Below the pieces are notes generated by a model. The model saw only the letters and a program-made list of their open reading frames with translations, made no database searches and was not told where the DNA came from. Source: Brevibacillus laterosporus LMG 15441 (lineage in GTDB: Bacteria > Bacillota > Bacilli > Brevibacillales > Brevibacillaceae). From it: a DNA stretch of 64,000 nt. Each line of letters begins with the position of its first letter. The stretch's first letter is position 1. The stretch spans positions 742,501-806,500 of the forward strand of contig NZ_CP007806.1 in NCBI RefSeq assembly GCF_000219535.2, read 5' to 3'. Positions 61,642 to 64,000 of this stretch are shown here, in pieces. A program made the position numbers and the translations under genes.

Positions 61642-62624
61642 TTTATGAAAATGCTTTAGAATTAATAGGTAATACGCCAGTGGTGAAGCTTAAGCATTTA
61701 GTTCAGAGTGAAAATAGTGAATTATTTGTAAAATTAGAAGGCTTTAATCCCGGTGGAAGCTCAAAAGATAGGGTTGCCAAGCGCATAATTGAGTTTGCTG
61801 AAAAAAACGGGCAACTAAAGCCCAATGGAACAATTGTTGAATCCTCATCAGGCAATCTGGCTATAGGATTAGCTATGGTAGCGAAGATGAAGGGCTATAA
61901 AATGATATGTGTAGTAGACCCTAAAATTAGCAAGGTTAATTTAAACCTGATTAAAGCATTTGGGGCACAGGTTCATATGGTAGAAAAGGCAGATGAGCAT
62001 GGAAACTATTTAAAAACACGGTTGGCCACGGCTCAATTATTAGAAAGAACAATAGAGGGGGCTTATTGGCCCAATCAATACAACAATCCAGAGAATCCTA
62101 GAGCGTATATGGAGTCATTAGCCCGTGAAATTCACAGTGATTTTCAGGATACACTGGATTGGATTGTTTGTCCGGTTGGCACAGCAGGATTAATTACAGG
62201 AGTGGCAGCAGAAATGAAAAAATTAAGCCCCTCTGTGAAAATTTTAGCTGTAGACGCTGTAGGATCGGTTATCTTTGGCGGGCAACCAGGCCCACGAAGG
62301 TTGCTGGGGATTGGCAATGCTATTGTTCCAGGGAATTTAGATAAAAGCTTGTATGATGATGTAAGCTATGTAAATGATGCAGATGCGTTCTATATCACAA
62401 GGCAATTGGTACTACAGGAAGGATTACTCGTAGGAGGATCATCAGGGGCAGCCGTTTGTGCAGCCCTGCGTTTACTCGATGATTTAGCTGAAGGACAAAG
62501 AGTATTAGCCATTTTGCCTGATAGGGGAGATAGATACTATAGCACCATTTTTTCAGATGAATGGATGAGTCAACATGACATTACACTGCCTACCTCTATT
62601 TATAAATCTATTTCGATTAATTAA
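61638..62624 (+). CDS. sbnA: 2,3-diaminopropionate biosynthesis protein SbnA
   Basis: A 328-aa PLP enzyme of the cysteine-synthase fold. NPGGSSKDRVAKRIIEFAE carries the PLP lysine, SSSGNLAIGLAMVAKMKGYK the phosphate/substrate loop, and PVGTAGLITGVAAEMKK plus GGSSGAAV the PLP phosphate binding. SbnA condenses O-phosphoserine with glutamate to N-(1-amino-1-carboxyl-2-ethyl)-glutamate. ATG 61638 follows GGGAGG inside the end of the formyltransferase gene. Adjacent sbnB makes this call firmer than sequence alone. Confidence 0.88.
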   Translation: MIYENALELIGNTPVVKLKHLVQSENSELFVKLEGFNPGGSSKDRVAKRIIEFAEKNGQLKPNGTIVESSSGNLAIGLAMVAKMKGYKMICVVDPKISKVNLNLIKAFGAQVHMVEKADEHGNYLKTRLATAQLLERTIEGAYWPNQYNNPENPRAYMESLAREIHSDFQDTLDWIVCPVGTAGLITGVAAEMKKLSPSVKILAVDAVGSVIFGGQPGPRRLLGIGNAIVPGNLDKSLYDDVSYVNDADAFYITRQLVLQEGLLVGGSSGAAVCAALRLLDDLAEGQRVLAILPDRGDRYYSTIFSDEWMSQHDITLPTSIYKSISIN

Positions 62625-62651
62625 AGCGACAGCGATAAAGGAGTGGTTATG

Positions 62652-63671
62652 ATGTTAGTGGAAACGAAGCCGGAATTAATTTATCTGAACAAGCAAGATA
62701 TTATCGACGTAGGTGGCTATAAGTCGCAAATATACGTACAGGCTATAAAACAAGCTCTTAGCCTACATTCAGAAAAGAATTTCAGTCAGCCTCTAAAACC
62801 GTATCTCAAAACGAATAAAAAAGATGAGCATATCGCTGATAGAATCATAGCTATGCCGGCCTACTTGGGGGAGCCTGCCATCTCGGGCATCAAGTGGATC
62901 GGAAGTAAATTTTCCAATCCTACGAAAAAGAATTTGGAAAGAGCAAGCGCTTTGATTATTTTAAATGATCCTGAAACAAACTTCCCCATCGCTATTTTAG
63001 AAGGCAGTGTTATCAGTGCTATGAGAACGGCGGCAGTAACAGTAGTAGCCACCGAATACTTGGCTAAAAAAGACTTCCAGCATTTATCCGTTATAGGTTG
63101 TGGATTAATTGCTAAGATGCAAATAAATTCTTTATTAGAGCAGTTTGACCAGATTAAGAATGTTCACTTGTTTGATTTAGATTTACAAAAGGCTAAAATG
63201 TTTGGCAAGGAGATGCAGCAGCGCTTTAGTCATGTTGTATTTCAGATTCATCACTCAGCTCAAAGTGCAGTAGAGAATGCAGAAGTTCTCGTCACGTGCA
63301 CCGTCACAGACCAGCCGTATATTAAAGCAGACTGGATCAAGAAAGGAACATTTGTTAGTAACATTTCTATTATGGACGTAGAGAAGGAAGCTTATTTACG
63401 GGCAGATAAAGTGGTGGTCGATGACTGGGATCAATCCAATCGTGAGAAAAAAATTATTAATCAGTTAGTATTAGAAGGTAAATTTTCAAAGGAAATGCTT
63501 CATGCAGAACTAGGAGATATTATCACCAATAAAAAAGCCGGCCGAGAAACCGATGATGAGATTATTATTTTAAATCCGATGGGGATGGCTATAGAAGATA
63601 TCTCGTGCGCTTATGAAATTTATAGAAAAGCACGACAAGAAGGAGTAGGTACAGTATTGAGCTTGTATTAA
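62652..63671 (+). CDS. sbnB: 2,3-diaminopropionate biosynthesis protein SbnB
   Basis: A 339-aa NAD-dependent enzyme of the ornithine cyclodeaminase/mu-crystallin family. SbnB oxidatively splits the SbnA product into L-2,3-diaminopropionate and 2-oxoglutarate. Marks: GIKWIGSKFSNPTKKNLERA, ILEGSVISAMRTAAVTVVAT and the Rossmann region SVIGCGLIAKMQINSL. I take ATG 62652, 8 nt after AAAGGAG; ATG 62649 is an alternative. Last gene of the operon. Confidence 0.88.
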   Translation: MLVETKPELIYLNKQDIIDVGGYKSQIYVQAIKQALSLHSEKNFSQPLKPYLKTNKKDEHIADRIIAMPAYLGEPAISGIKWIGSKFSNPTKKNLERASALIILNDPETNFPIAILEGSVISAMRTAAVTVVATEYLAKKDFQHLSVIGCGLIAKMQINSLLEQFDQIKNVHLFDLDLQKAKMFGKEMQQRFSHVVFQIHHSAQSAVENAEVLVTCTVTDQPYIKADWIKKGTFVSNISIMDVEKEAYLRADKVVVDDWDQSNREKKIINQLVLEGKFSKEMLHAELGDIITNKKAGRETDDEIIILNPMGMAIEDISCAYEIYRKARQEGVGTVLSLY

Positions 63672-63747
63672 AGGGAAGTAAATAAGCAAGCAGTAGGCTA
63701 TACGATAAAAAATGATTTTGTAGCGATAAAAAAGCACATGGTTTGGC

Positions 63748-64000
63748 TGGTCAAGCCCCCGTTTTGTAGACAGTAAGAAAAGCCCCGGCCGTTAGGCCGC
63801 TAACTGACGCCTAAATTCACTAGGCGTCAGTTTATTTAACTTCAGTTGAAGACGTTCTTCGTTGTAAAAATAAATGTAATTTTCAATTCTCCTTTGAGCA
63901 TCTTGAAGATCTCGTATATCATAGGGATATAGGGCTTCGGTTTTCAAATGAGAAAAGAAGCTTTCTATCGAGGCATTGTCTAGGCAATTGCCCCGTCGGG
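63748..64000 (-). mobile_element. IS3-family element, end (partial)
   Basis: The end at about 63748 (TGGTCAAGCCCCCGTTTTGTAGACAGTAAG split as TGGTCAAGCCCCCG and TTTTGTAGACAGTAAG) resembles the left end of the IS at 27931, which also has GTAGACAGTAAG. The rest of the element runs off the window. Confidence 0.75.
63792..64000 (-). CDS. IS3-family transposase, C-terminal part (partial)
   Basis: The minus strand reads RGNCLDNASIESFFSHLKTE, with the DDE glutamate, and ends LNKLTPSEFRRQLAA, stop at 63792. The 5' part is outside the window. Related to, but clearly different from, the orfB at 28287. Confidence 0.85.
   Translation of the reverse strand, partial: RRGNCLDNASIESFFSHLKTEALYPYDIRDLQDAQRRIENYIYFYNEERLQLKLNKLTPSEFRRQLAA

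Noticed and set aside
59964-63671. Assignment of the diaminopropionate operon to edeine or staphyloferrin B biosynthesis
   Set aside because: No NRPS or NIS synthetase gene is in the window; only the precursor steps can be supported.

Overview
The window looks like the chromosome of an endospore-forming Gram-positive of the Brevibacillus/Paenibacillus type, with Brevibacillus (for example B. laterosporus) my best guess. The reasons are strong AGGAGG-type ribosome sites, A+T-rich intergenic DNA, intrinsic terminators after most genes, and the order queG - yhbB-like - trmL - prkA - yhbH, which matches the yhb region of Bacillus subtilis. The species is inferred from gene content only.

Layout. 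1-1630: the 3' end of a 23S rRNA followed directly by twelve tRNA genes, with no 5S gene between them. 1.7-10 kb: housekeeping genes (purine-type permease, RNase HI, epoxyqueuosine reductase, O6-methylguanine methyltransferase, amidase, tRNA methyltransferase, HAD phosphatase) and a short gene graveyard just upstream of prkA. 10.07-30.35 kb: the serine kinase gene prkA, split in two by an 18.4-kb prophage-derived element. 30.4-58.6 kb: yhbH and a run of mostly single genes (secreted proteins, hydrolases, a CheB-CheR-histidine kinase fusion, a GGDEF/EAL protein, a secreted 5'-nucleotidase, an M4 metalloprotease, a MurJ-like flippase). 58.8-63.7 kb: an exporter divergent from a four-gene operon predicted to make and formylate 2,3-diaminopropionate. 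63.75-64 kb: the end of an IS3-family element.

The main discovery candidate is the split prkA. A large serine recombinase gene ends 13 bp inside the left boundary. The two prkA halves share the 5-bp core GATGA (10929-10933 and 29310-29314). Joining them there restores one open frame of 632 codons with no base gained or lost. This is the architecture of the skin element in sigK: a domesticated phage removed from a sporulation gene, probably in the mother cell. The phage lytic genes inside are broken (HNH nuclease, large terminase, portal, lysozyme, ArpU regulator, RuvC-like resolvase) and the capsid/tail module is gone. The recombinase, an acetyltransferase, a TrmO-like protein, several secreted proteins, a coat-like Cys/Pro/Tyr-rich protein and a quorum-sensing pair look intact.

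That quorum-sensing pair is the second highlight. A 457-aa HTH plus helical-repeat receptor of the RRNPP type has a 45-aa exported propeptide whose frame starts inside the receptor's 3' end (24197-24334, minus strand). The element therefore appears to carry its own arbitrium-like peptide signal. The third highlight is the SbnI-like / formyltransferase / SbnA / SbnB operon with its divergent EamA exporter, which has the parts for a small formylated diaminopropionate metabolite.
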